Assembly: GCF_026210795.1 (NCBI RefSeq)
Contig: NC_089443.1
Span: 3,348,001-3,412,000, forward strand
Direction: 5' to 3'
DNA length: 64,000 nt
Source: Rhizophagus irregularis
Taxonomy: Eukaryota > Glomeromycota > Glomeromycetes > Glomerales > Glomeraceae
Shown: piece by piece, positions 48,223 to 60,198 of the stretch
Layout of the letters: every line of letters begins with the position of its first letter
Numbering within the stretch: position 1 is the stretch's first letter
Notes under the pieces: generated by a model
Told to the model about the DNA's origin: nothing
What the model saw: only the letters and a program-made list of their open reading frames with translations
Database searches by the model: none
Program-made: the position numbers and the translations under genes

Positions 48223-51200
48223 AAGAAAACAAAAATTCTAATTATTTAAAGTATCTGTTGAGCCAAGTGTAATATATAAGGACTATCATTTAATGTTCTT
48301 TTTTTGTAAAATAAAAAGAATTTGTAAGTAATATAATGAATTTTCATTATGGTAACATAATACAAAATAATTAAAATTGGTTAGTCTATAAATGTAAATA
48401 GAAATTATTTATGGCAATGAGTAATATAAGTAAGTATATTTTATGGTTTATATGTGATACGTACCGTAAGATGAATAATAAATTGTAATTAAACATTATA
48501 ATACATTATAAGATATTTTGATTAAGGCGCAGTATTGCGAAAATTATTATGATCTAAGCAAATTACGGATTTTTTTTTTAAAAAAAAATGGCTTTTACAG
48601 ATAGGTTTTTTATTTATGTAACAATAGCGTGTTATCGCGCGTTAAATTATTTGTAAATTTAATAAAATTAATCTAAGTTTTTTTTTTAATATGGCAAATT
48701 TTGATTTGTTAACAATTTTGACTATTTTTATTTACCATTTTTTTTTTAAAAAAAAATCGTTCAATTGGACAATTATTCACAAATATAAATAATAATATAA
48801 TTAATATAAATTCATTATTTTTTTATCTTTAATTACTTCCTTCCCCTGCTTTAAATGATGGCTTAAAGAATGTTAAATAATACTTGACAAAAATTATTAC
48901 ATGAATAGGTCAAGAGTCTAGAGATACTCACTCGGGTCCTACGGTCTTAATCGGTCCTGACCAGTCTTTGGAAATTCTTTGAAAAAAAGTAACGGAGTTT
49001 TGTTCCTCCAAATTTTTGGGGCGCAGTAGAATTGGTTAAAGTGACAAAATTTGGGTTTAATCCAAACAGTCAATTCAATTCAAGACTAGATTAATTTTTT
49101 TATGACCAAAATTTTTCTCGAACTTTAGTTAAATTGGCTTTAGAAAAAGCAGAATAGAGGACAGTTATCGGTCTTTTCAAATCCCGCTGCGGCATAAAAA
49201 TTTCAGATGCAGATCAGAGATTTTTTCTATAAAGACCGAATAAAGACCGAAAGACCGGCTCTTTACAAAGGTCAAACTTTAAAGAAATTTATTAGATAAT
49301 TTGCAGGCACTCAAATTTCATGTATAAATCAATCAATTGACTTAATGCATTACAAATAAACATTAATTTAATCATCGATTGCTTTAAAAAAGTTCGATTT
49401 TCTAATGAATGATTTCAATTATGTTTCAGTTCTTGTTTGAAAAAAAAAGTTTTATTCATAGAATAAAATATTGTAAAAAATGTAAATAAAATTTTTTATG
49501 TACCATTTTTCTTATTTTTCTTTTTCATTTTTCTTTTCTTTAACTGAATTTTACCGATCACCACCAAATCTATTTGTAATCATTGTGTAGCCCACTTGCG
49601 TAGACCTACATATCGTCAATGAAGTTATCGATAAACAATGCTGCAATATACGATGAAGGTTACAAGTTGCCAATTCCTTTGTAATTCCGAATTTTATAAA
49701 CTTGATTGTTTTATTATCTTTATGATTTTCCTAAAAAAAGTCGGAGCCCATTATAACCAATAAAACCGTTGTCATTAGGGTGGCTTAAAGACTCGTTTAC
49801 TATAATTAGTTAAATTCCGCGCCACGATCATTTTCAGAAAAGTTTTGATTGTGTAATGCTATTCATTTTCATAATAAAAGAAAGTAATATCCCCGGAAAA
49901 AAAATTTTTTTTTCTAAGAAATTTGAAACATTTGAAATTAAAACATTCATAGAAACTTGTGTTTTCTAATAATAAAATCGCGAAACTTGATTCAGTACTT
50001 GTAATGGAAATTTTGAGCCCAAACTCGCTTATTATTTTAAAATGGTGTTACGTTTATCATTTTTGCTTACTTAAAGAAGCAAAAAAGAAGGAAAAATGAA
50101 TCCGAACAATCAAAACATTCTTACAATCTTAGTAAGTATCTTCTCACACACTATTGATTTTTTGATATTTGTGTACTCTTTTTTTTTTTTCGTGAATAAA
50201 TAAAAAGTAAATAATGACTAAACTATAAAAAGTTAATTCATTTGTTAATTTATAGTATTATTTTAATACGTATTAGTGCACTTTTTTTATTATAAATGCG
50301 TAAAATGAACGATTTAAAAGAATTGATAATGATAAATGGAAATAAAAGAATATAATTATCATATCTTAGAAATTCGAAGTTTTATTTTCTATTATTGATA
50401 ACAGTAGAAATAGGATAACAAAAAGAATATTAAAGTTTAAAATCTTGATCGATTAACATATTTCGTGACTTCTTTTAGATAATTATTTTATGCATAATCG
50501 GATGATTTCCGAATTTACTGTAATTTTTTACTGTAATCGCGTTTACACGTATTCTACTTATAATAAATAAAAATTGATATATTGAAAATTATATATATGT
50601 ACAATAATATATTATATCATTTTTAATCATCAAAGTAATTTATGAAACTGTTTATAGATAATTTTTAATGATTGAATTCCGAACTCCGTATTTTAATCAA
50701 TAATTCCACCAAAAGATCTAAAATCGCGTCTTACACGAGAATAAAACGATAAAAATGAAATATAAAGAGTATTTTATAATTTATATATTCTCTATTTAAA
50801 GGGAACAAAAAAAAAAATATATTTATATTATTATATTATTATTATATTGTTATCTAATCAATAATTATTAATAATTTATTTATACCATTTATGCCATTAT
50901 TGTATTTTTTTATTTTATCTGCATATCTACAATTGGTTCATTGATCATATTATATTGTTCTGCAATTTAATCTTATCAAGTTTCATTCTTGGCTTGTCAT
51001 AACATGTGGTCTTACTTGTCGCGTAAAAGAATTTTTAGATCCGATGAATTTTTTTCAGCCAACGTAAATAAACGGAACTTTAATTTTTTATTTAGATAAA
51101 GATTCCTAATTATGACGAATAATAATGCGTTTTAATTTGATTTGAATATGTGATAAATAATACTTATCTAATTCTAGTTAAATTTTTGATTGATTTTTTT

Positions 51201-53072
51201 AAAATCAGATATTGAAAAAATTTTACTGCGGTAGATTTTTTTATATCAAACAAAGAAATACATTATCAGTAAACAACTACAGGAAATTAAAAAAAAAAAT
51301 TAATTTCGGAAAGCAGTACAGATAGAAAACTGTAAAAAAAAATCCCGTCTGACGACAATATTTTTTTTCTGGTTTTCTGGTTTTCTGGTATTTTACTGCG
51401 GTAGATGAGGTAATGAGGTAAAATTAACAGTTAACAGTACAATAAAAATTATCACGTGATATCATCAATCGTTGAAAGAAAAAAAAAGAAAAAAAAATTG
51501 ATTGGTTCGGTAATTCAGAATACTTAAACTACATACATAGAGATATTTACTTTGTGCATTGTGAATCCAATAACTATCTAGAAGAACAAAAAATTAATAT
51601 TTTATACAGCATATCATTTACGAATTTATAATAATTAAAAATCCCCCCAATTTCCCCAGCTTTAAAATCCGATGTTCAACATAAATTTTAATAAATTAAA
51701 TTTCCGGTATTAATTTTATTATTATTAGGAGTTTAATTAAATCTGCCTGCTCTATCCTTAATTTGGGCTAGTAAATAGTATTATTAGTTCGTGTTACCTT
51801 GTGACTACCATATGACCTATAATTTCCCTAATATGTAAACAGTCTATATTTTCTCTTCCGAAATTAATAATATTTGCTTCTAAAATGATTTTTTTTTTAT
51901 CAATGAGATAGAATTATTATAATTGTTAAAGTAGGATAACAAACAAATGAATATCGTTCATAACAAAAAAAAATGTAAAGATAAAAAGAAAAAAATAATA
52001 AATAAAATAATTATTCGCATGAGTTGATTGTAATTTTGAAACTTTTTATGCAAATCGTGAAAAAATCAGGTGAAATTTCCTAAATATATGCGTTTCGGTA
52101 ATTAAATTGAATTAAGATGACACATTCCGAATATTTCTCTCCTTTTTACCAAACCTCCTTAACGAAAAAGGTACCATTATTCCAATTCTTTATTTGAATG
52201 CATGGATAATGACATCCATAAATTCTCGGATGCAGCGGACATCATCCGAATGATTTCCGGAAATCATCACCATTTTACTTTCTTAAAACATACATTTTTA
52301 AAACTTAACCAGATTTAATTATTTGCATGACGTATAATTGTCGTATTGGATTCAAAACCAACTGTTTTTTTTTCTTTGGAAAAAAATATTAATAAATTTT
52401 TATTAATGATGGACCCCAATTCAAATTAGGAAAATTTTTAAGGAGTGTGAACGGGATCATTCAAAAAAAACTGTAAGTTAATCATTTTAAATATATAATT
52501 TTTTTTTTTTATTACATATAATCCTTATTCTTAAAAATTATCTATAATCTAAAATCGTTTTAATCATCATCACATGACAACTATAATCATACTTTCTTTC
52601 CGATTAGAAAAAAAAATTGACGACGAAGTAAAAAAAAAAAGGTCAAAAAATTTATTCATAAGGAAAAAAAAATGTAGGATTATTAAAAATTAATTGGTTG
52701 TTCGATTATTATTATTATTTGTAAAGGTAAAAGAGAGGATAGTATTAGTATTTACGTAATTCGACGATATACCAGCGTCATCATATCCAATTGTCTAAAT
52801 GTGATTCTTAAAGTAGCCAAATATTAACAATTAAGATTGAAAAATTAAAAAAAAAATAAAAGTAAAATAAAAAGTCATGTACCCAATTTGTTCACAAGAA
52901 ATTATTATAAAACAGTCTGTGAACCCGCCACAAAAAGTAAATAGAAATAAACAAAAAAAAAAAATTAAAGATTAAAAAAAAAATTTTAAGAACCACTCAA
53001 GACAAAAAGTTTGTTGGTATATTTTGATTTTTTAAAAATTATAATGTGAGAATATATATTATTATTAATTAT
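48223..53072. other. Intergenic region, about 4.8 kb, no gene recognised
   Basis: AT-rich DNA with two T10/A9 dyads (48570-48588 and 48738-48756). An AAAGACCGA repeat cluster lies at about 49235-49260. TTTTACTGCGGTAGAT is duplicated at 51221 and 51391, next to a TTTTCTGG triplet repeat (51367-51389). No open frame with a family signature. Confidence 0.45.
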
Positions 53073-53918
53073 TTATGGAAAATCAAAAGATTCAGGAGAA
53101 TTTCCTAATGAATCATTTAAAGAGTCCGCGTCAGATGAAAAACCAAATGGAACATCAAAATTTGAAGTTAAAGGTGTATTGGCCTCAATAGGAAGCTGAA
53201 GTTGGTCATCGTAAATTTCGTATTGAAAATAATCGAATGGAGGATTTCCACAACTATTTACAAGATAAAGATTTCTTGAATCAATAGGAGATGCTATTGG
53301 TGAATATCTATGAGACGGAACCGTTCTAATAGCTGGTGTATATGGAATAGGTGATGTAAAAGGCATATATGGAGAATATTGCGGTATTGAAGGGTGGTTA
53401 GAAGGTACAGTCATGGAAGGTAAGACGACACAACCTTCGTCTAATTGACTATGAATTGGAAGAAATCCTGGTTCGCTCGGTGTACGATTGAAACAAGGTC
53501 TTCGTCTTTCCCATCCTGATGAAGACGACATAGATAACTGTACGTGTATTCTTTCCACCTCTCTTGCAATGTCTTCATATTTGCGTTTAACATGTTGTGG
53601 TTCTCGTTTCCAAGATTTAGCGGCCATTCTAGATACTTCTCTCATAGATAATCTAAATCCTTGATTTTGTAATTCTTTGGCGTATTCATTTCGATAAATC
53701 AAAAATTTATTTGTTGCTCTAGAAAGAAGGTCCCCATTTCTATTCCTTCTAATAAGATCCGCTGGATTTATATTAGGAGGAAATGGTACATCAACTGGCA
53801 AATTAGGATTGGGAATAGGAGGACGAAGATTTTGTGCTGGCGATGTAGCGATCTCAGATTCATCGATAAAAATCCATTCATGAGTGACTCCGCCTCCTGT
53901 AGAATTATCACCAGCCAT
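53073..53918 (-). CDS. MATA_HMG-type HMG-box protein
   Basis: Single exon, 281 residues, from the ATG at 53918. The N-terminus has EWIFIDES and then VPFPPNINPADLIRRNRNGD (about 44-63), very like the gene at 44.2 kb. The HMG box is at about 65-128: LSRATNKFLIYRNEYAKEL, then MREVSRMAAKSWKREPQHVK, then YEDIAREVERIHVQLS. An SSSSGWERRRP stretch follows. The C-terminal half is Pro/Ser/Tyr-rich, with several PYSP-like and YTP-like motifs, and ends acidic (ESFDFP). Codon usage is less AT-biased than in its HMG neighbours, judged by eye. Presumed nuclear DNA-binding regulator. Confidence 0.9.
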   Translation of the reverse strand: MAGDNSTGGGVTHEWIFIDESEIATSPAQNLRPPIPNPNLPVDVPFPPNINPADLIRRNRNGDLLSRATNKFLIYRNEYAKELQNQGFRLSMREVSRMAAKSWKREPQHVKRKYEDIAREVERIHVQLSMSSSSGWERRRPCFNRTPSEPGFLPIHSQLDEGCVVLPSMTVPSNHPSIPQYSPYMPFTSPIPYTPAIRTVPSHRYSPIASPIDSRNLYLVNSCGNPPFDYFQYEIYDDQLQLPIEANTPLTSNFDVPFGFSSDADSLNDSLGNSPESFDFP

Positions 53919-55087
53919 GATTATTATTAAAAAGATTATACGTTATATATTTACTTTTTTTTATTTGGTTTTTTTTATTTATTAATTTTTTTCTTTTATT
54001 TTTTTTCGGCTTCGAAAATTAATAAGAGGGAGTTTTTCTTTCTTTTTCGAACTTGAATGAGACTTTTTTATTGCACAACGCCAGCTGAGGTGGAATAACT
54101 TTTTTCTTTTTTTTTTTAAAAAAAAAATTATAATATTTTATTTACCTGGTGTGCAATAGGAGGAAAAAAAAAGGTGAGAAGTTAAAGCTATTTATGTAAA
54201 TTTTTTTACATTGTCACGAGGTAACTTTAATTGTAAAGAACTGTTTAATTAACAGTCGTAGTTTATCATCATATTTAGTATCAGTCATATTAGGAAAACC
54301 GAGATCTTTTAGTGGAACGCTTCGATCAATTTATCATTAATTTTTCGGTCAATTAATTTATTGCGCATGATACAGAGATGGCAAATTGATTTACTTTACA
54401 CATGAGACTGAAATTTTGATATTCATTTTTTGATAAATTTTATTTAACTTGCATTACTTTAAAAACTTAAAATCTTACTAATCATATTTTTAATTATAAC
54501 TTAAATTTTATAAGTGTAAAAAATTTTATTTATAAATGCGCCACCAAAAAAAAAAAATATAAATTTACGAATTTTAATTTACTAAATCTAAACTTATTCC
54601 ATTTAATTATAATAAAACTGTGGGAAAGAAATTTCCTTTATTTGGTAATGTTAACATGTAACTCGTGGGGGCATTAATTATTAGCATAAGATTCTTTAAA
54701 GAAATTGATGTGTGGGGTTTTGTACAAACTTTCAAATGTTTATATAATATATGAGATGTTTGATGTTTTATACCTTTTTTTTTTTAAAAAAAAAAGTTCT
54801 TTATTGAATTGAATTTACTTTAATAAAATATATATATATTAAACTTTTTATTTTAATTACTTTAAAATAAAATATATTATATATTATACTTTTATCTTAA
54901 TTTATTTTAAAATAAAATATATATATTATACTTTTATCTTTGTTGGAGATCTTCGAGTTATTTTATTCTAATGAATATCTTGAATGGTTCAAAAGTGATT
55001 AACTTTTGCTACAGAAAAATCTACTTGGGATTTTTTTTTAACAAATATTATGATCTTATTGTTAAAGGAAAAACTTTTTATTTAAAT

Positions 55088-55245
55088 TCGAACAGAATTT
55101 TGCCAAGACAAATAGATTATAATAATCGACAAGACAAATAAATATTTGATCATAATAATCGATTAAGTTACCTTTTTTTTTTAAAAAAAAAATATCGAAC
55201 AGAATTTTGCCAAGACAAATAGATTATGATAATCGACAAGACAAA
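55088..55245. repeat. 51-bp direct repeat pair
   Basis: The block starting TCGAACAGAATTTTGCCAAG occurs at 55088-55138 and 55195-55245 with one base difference. A T10/A10 dyad lies just before the second copy. Confidence 0.85.
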
Positions 55246-55611
55246 GATCATAATAATCAAGAAAGACATATAAATTTCTTTGATTACGATCGTCAATTCT
55301 TATTTGCAAAACTAATTAATTCAAAAAAAATTGAGATTTAATAACACGAGCGTAAAAAAAACTATGTTTTACAATATTTGTTAATTTTTTTTTTTTTTAC
55401 AAAAAAAAAACATGTGGAAAAAAAATCACGATAGAAAATCAATAAATTAGTTGTTCTAAATATGGGCAATGCCTTCCAGTATTTAAAATTTCCCTCCTCG
55501 TATAAACAGATAACATATGCTGATTATAATCACTATTTTTGTCATTTTAATAAAATCTAATAATTAAAAATCAAATCTCACGCGCTCCTTTAATTTTATT
55601 AGTGTTCGATT

Positions 55612-55643
55612 GGGGGGAAGGGGGGAGGGGAAGGAGAGAAGGG
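55612..55643 (+). other. G-quadruplex-type tract
   Basis: Guanine runs of 6, 6, 4 and 3 bases (loops AA, A and AAGGAGAGAA), followed by another GGGG at about 55657. Unusual in this AT-rich sequence. Confidence 0.65.
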
Positions 55644-56016
55644 AGAAAACCAAGAAGGGGTTGAATTTCTTTGAAATTTTGTGCAATCATAAAAATTATA
55701 AATTATAAATTATAAATTATAAATTAAATATGAATAAATAAATGAAATTAAGTGATCACATTACTACAATATCTTTTTTACAAAGAAAATTATTCATATG
55801 TTGATTTTCAAAACTTTTAATTAGAAAATTTTAATGACGTAAAGTTGCACTAATTTCGAAAATCCCCGTGAATTTCAATTGTTTTTTTAATCAACAGGGT
55901 TTAACCCGATTATTACAGCCGTAATTTCAGGCGTAATTTCAGATAATTCGAATGGAATTGATTTGAAACTTGATTTTCAAAATTCAGGGGTACTCATGAA
56001 AATTAATCTCCGCTGC

Positions 56017-56033
56017 GGGGAGGGGGGGAGGGG
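56017..56033 (+). other. Second G-rich tract near 56.0 kb
   Basis: Guanine runs of 4, 7 and 4 bases separated by single adenines. The 7-base run could supply two tracts of a G-quadruplex. Confidence 0.55.
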
Positions 56034-56723
56034 AATCGACAAGACAATAAATGATAAATGAACGAATGTTATTAAATATTCATATCGTGTTCTCGTGATC
56101 ATGATAGAAAATGATTACTAAATACGTAACTAAGCATGATTGTTCGATTATCAGTTTATTGAAATTTTTGTTCTAAAAAAGGCCATTGTATTCGATAACT
56201 TTATCTAGGAATTTATTTTAAAATATTACATTTAACAAGAAAGAGATCAAAAAAGGTAATTTCTTACACACTTCAGATGTGTTAAAATAAGGTGTTTCAG
56301 ATTTCAACTTTGATTATTTCAATATATAAATTAAAATATTTATAATATAAAATTATTCTAAGAATAAGATTATTATTGTCTCTGATCTCTTTTTATTTTT
56401 TGACAGGTTAAGTCTCAATAATATTTCTATATTAATATTTATTTGAGTTTTTAAGTTATCAACTTGGAGCATTTAAAAAGAAAATGGAAACCCTTCCGAA
56501 ATATCGTTGGAATCTATTATTTATTCTATTTACTAACTGCTGTTTGTTTCACGTGTTATGTTCTACAGTACACCACACACAAAAAAACATTCTATTCTAA
56601 TTTACAAGCGTCTATTTTATTCTATATACATTAATTCTAAAGAAAAAAAAATAAAAAAATGAAATAAAAATAAAAATAAAAAAGATAGAAAAAGAATCTA
56701 AAATTAGGATTATTTACAAAAAA

Positions 56724-56880
56724 ATGTTTCTATGTGAAAATAATAATGCTTCTATGTCGAAAAAAGGAATGTTTCTATGTCGAAAAAAGGAATGTTTTTA
56801 TGTCGAAAAAAGGTGAAAATAATAATGTTTCTATGTTGAAATAAGGTGATGTTTTTATGTCTATGTCGAAAAAAGGTGAA
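56724..56880. repeat. About 23-bp minisatellite, TTTCTATGTCGAAAAAAGG type
   Basis: About six units of ATGTTTCTATGTCGAAAAAA with GG(A) or GGTGAAAATAATA linkers, so period varies. Non-coding. Confidence 0.8.
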
Positions 56881-57193
56881 AAAAAAAATGATTCTTAAAA
56901 TTTACAAATCTTAGTTGAAAAAATGAATTACATTATTGTAGTGCATAAAAATATGAAATGAGATGTTGCGAAGTCAATGAAATGACAAATGTGTAAACTT
57001 AATTGTTTATGAAGAAAATGTTAAAAATGTGAATGAATGCATAATGTGTATATATGTATATATATAATAAAAACGAAGAATTGAATAATACGATATTGTT
57101 GATTTTTGTTCGATTTTTGCCATTTAATAATCGATTTTGCCGGAAAAAAAAATAAATTTTTTGTTTGTTTCGCATATATTTTGAATACTTTGA

Positions 57194-57542
57194 TCACCCT
57201 TGACAGCAGAAATCCATATCATCAGTATGGATTTCCTCCTTTTTATTCTTCTTTTTAATGAAAAGATTTCGAAATTTCTAATTAAATTATTCAAATTAGT
57301 AAAAACTTTTAAAATTCAAAAAATTCAAGATAAAATGAATATATAAAACTTACCCTAATTAAACTCTTTTTCTTTTTCGAAATTTTTTTAATAATTTTTT
57401 TTCTCAAGGTTGGTTTTTTTTCATGTATCAAAACAGCCATCTGTTCATTTACACACCATACGAGAATAAATTCTTCTTCAAATTCTAGATCAGATAATTT
57501 GAAATATGCAGACTGCTTAGAAAATAAGATTTTCTTAAACAT
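57194..57542 (-). CDS. Candidate small basic protein, two exons
   Basis: Exon 1 57542-57354 (63 codons from MFKKILFSKQ) ends at a consensus AGG|GTAAGT donor. Exon 2 57277-57194 begins after TTTAATTAG. Both are phase 0, giving 90 residues. The frame is also open upstream to 57593, but just before MFKK there is a strong pyrimidine tract ending CAAG, so an earlier exon is possible. Composition: a moderately conserved-looking core (LSDLEFEEEFILVWCVNEQ), a very Lys-rich stretch, then HTDDMDFCCQG at the C-terminus. No family recognised. The final exon carries a 10-bp-stem hairpin (57209-57235). Support comes from splice signals only. Confidence 0.35.
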
Positions 57543-59792
57543 TTTTTTGTCTTGAAAAAGAAAAAGAAAAAAGGGTTGAGGGTGATTTGACACCTTTCAA
57601 GGTGCAAATAGAAACTTTATTGAAATATCTCAAATATTTCTTCAAAACACTATTAACGTTAATTATAACAAAAAATAAATTTATAATTTTTTTTTTTTTT
57701 TTTTACAAATAAATTAAATGAAAATTATCATTATTAGATAGATTTTAAAAGGAACTTTTCAAGTTATTTTATATATACATAAATTTTTTTCCCCACATTT
57801 CTTTCCCCACATTTTCAAATTTTTATTTTCAAATGAGAATTATGAGAATTAATGACTCAATACGATTTCTGTAATCCCCTAAACTAGTCGTAGTTAAATT
57901 GAGAATTTTTTATGTTTCGTAACAGGATTTGTGGTTCTTTGTAGGACCGTATTATGAAACACATATATGACGAAATATTTATTTAATAATTTTTTTTCGC
58001 TTTTTTGCATTCATTAATATACTTTTTTGTTCGAAATACAATGATTGAGCGGGCATATTTGTTATTCAAACCATTTGTGTCAAAAAAAGAAATTTGAATT
58101 TGTGTCTCTTCACGTGATATCAAAAATTAATAGTTTGATTGTCACAAGATGTTCAGTAATTTTTAACATTCCGGTTTCTTTGTAATAAAGACATGAATTA
58201 TTATTAGAAATTCCAACATAAAAAAGATAATGCAACCTTTTATCTATTCCATTCATAAGATCATATGACTTGAGAGTTAAGACTTGAGACAAAATAAAAA
58301 ATAAAATTTAAAATATTCGCACGGACATGAACGTTTTATCCATGCTTCGTGGCTTACATGCAACCGCCAGTTAATCATAAGTTACAGTATAAGAAAGATA
58401 ACATTGTAAACTTAAATTGGGCGTATTACGGCGAATATTATTGTAAATACTTTTTTTGTAAATATCGTACTTAATTGGATTCTCATTAAAAAGAAAAAAA
58501 AAAAGCCACCGTTTTGCCATTCTGTCTTTGTATTTTTGTTACACGATAATCAAACATATGTATAATGCTCCTAAGTACGTAATAATGCAGGAACTGTAGG
58601 ACAAAAAAAATTTTTTTTTTTTGCAAAAGTCGTTTAAATTTTGGTTAACTTCGCTTTTAAAAAACTGCATGTTGATTATCGGTTGATCCTTTTAAAAGCG
58701 AAAATAACAAATTAAGAAACATCATTCAAAGAGACTAGAATTGATCAGAATTAAAAATTAGAAATATTTCGGCGATGATTCCTTTTAAGTGTAAATAAGC
58801 GTACGCATGAAATGTCAATAAGATTTAATTATAATGTTTTAAATTTTTTTTTTTTTTTCGATTAATATATTTAACGAAAAGAATATATTATTGCTTTATG
58901 TAGATACAGTATATCCGGCCTATAAATTAAAATCCATGTGAAGTTTTTAGATCTACTTGAGCGAATATTAAGAAAACACATTTGATATATTTGATATGAT
59001 AATTATATATATATTTTAAATAATATACAAGTAATTCCTCAAGTACAGAATCATCCTACACAATCTTCCTAACGAACTAAGTTATTATAAATACTTCTTT
59101 TGTTATGATCTTCAAAAAAATATATTAATAATTTCATTGCAGATATTCTTTAAATAAATTTACACCTTAGACGATCCAATTAATTATTGATTTACTGACG
59201 GGTTACATTATTCTAAATTTGTATTCACAGTATTGAAAATCTCTATAAATGAAAGATTATTATTATAGTTGTAGTCTGGTATATACAGGAGAAGTTGTTT
59301 TATACGATATGAAAGGAGAAGAAGAAAAATATTACAAATGCTGCAACGATCAATGAAAGATACCGGACATCAACCGGATATTGGTATTTGGCAATAAACA
59401 TTATTTCTACTATGAAAAAAATTTTACAAAAATATCTTTTATAGCGACTTTATTTCATTAAATTTTGTTTGAGAATCTAAAAATAATGTCAAATCCTATG
59501 AAAAATTTATTATGCATTTTTTTATTCCATGTTATTTCCGTAAATGTATCATATTCACGGAGTTTTTACAGAAATTACGGACATCCAGTAGTTGAAATAC
59601 AAAAAAGATAAACAGTACAGTATATTGATTGAGTGGCGTGTTTCTAAAATTATCAATATCCATACTTCATTTCCCATACCTCATTAAATGTTCTAAAAAT
59701 ATATCATAAATTATACTTTTAAATTAGAATATCTTGAGAAAAATTAAAGCATTAATTTAACCGTAAATGCCAACAATATACAAACTCTCTTA
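57543..59792. other. Intergenic region, nothing recognised
   Basis: AT-rich. An 11-bp inverted repeat, CGCTTTTAAAA / TTTTAAAAGCG, lies at about 58650-58702. No supported gene; the open stretch at 58110-58292 has no family features. Confidence 0.45.
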
Positions 59793-59812
59793 CCTAACCC
59801 TAACCCTAACCC
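59793..59812 (-). repeat. Interstitial telomere-type repeat
   Basis: CCTAACCCTAACCCTAACCC gives about three TTAGGG units on the minus strand. It stands inside ordinary sequence rather than at a chromosome end. Confidence 0.85.
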
Positions 59813-59853
59813 GTGCCTTTTTTGCCCTTCTTTTTATATTTTTTTTTAAAAAA

Positions 59854-60198
59854 AAGAAATCTTTTTCTTCGCTTTTTTTTTAAAACAAATTAAAATCTTT
59901 TTCTTCGCTTTTTTTTTAATATAAATTAAAAATCTTTTTCTTCGCTTTTTTTTTAATATAAACTAAAAATCTTTTTCTTCGCTTTTTTTTTTTAATATAA
60001 ACTAAAAATCTTTTTCTTCGCTTTTTTTTAAAACAAATTAAAAATCTTTTCTTCGCTTTTTTTTTAAATAAATTAAAAATCTTTTTCTTCGCTTTTTTTT
60101 AAAAAAGCTTTTTCTTTCGCTTTTTTATAATCTTTTTCTTTCGCTTTTTCTTTAAAAAAAATAATAATCTTTTTCTTTCGCTTTTTTTGTAAAAAAAA
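59854..60198. repeat. T-rich minisatellite with TTCTTCGCTTTTTT core
   Basis: About ten units of AAATCTTTTTCTTCGCTTTT followed by T and A runs. Period is mostly 35-38 bases, shorter towards the end, where the core becomes CTTTCGC. It begins about 40 bases after the telomere-type repeat. Confidence 0.9.

Larger units (their letters stand above)
53919..57193. other. Intergenic region with minisatellites and G-rich tracts
   Basis: No gene supported. It contains T/A dyads (54107-54127, 54775-54795, 55173-55192), TATATATTATACTTTTATCTT-like repeats (54840-54940), and the duplicated 51-bp block, G-rich tracts, ATTATAAA repeat (about 55695-55725) and minisatellite listed separately. Confidence 0.45.
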
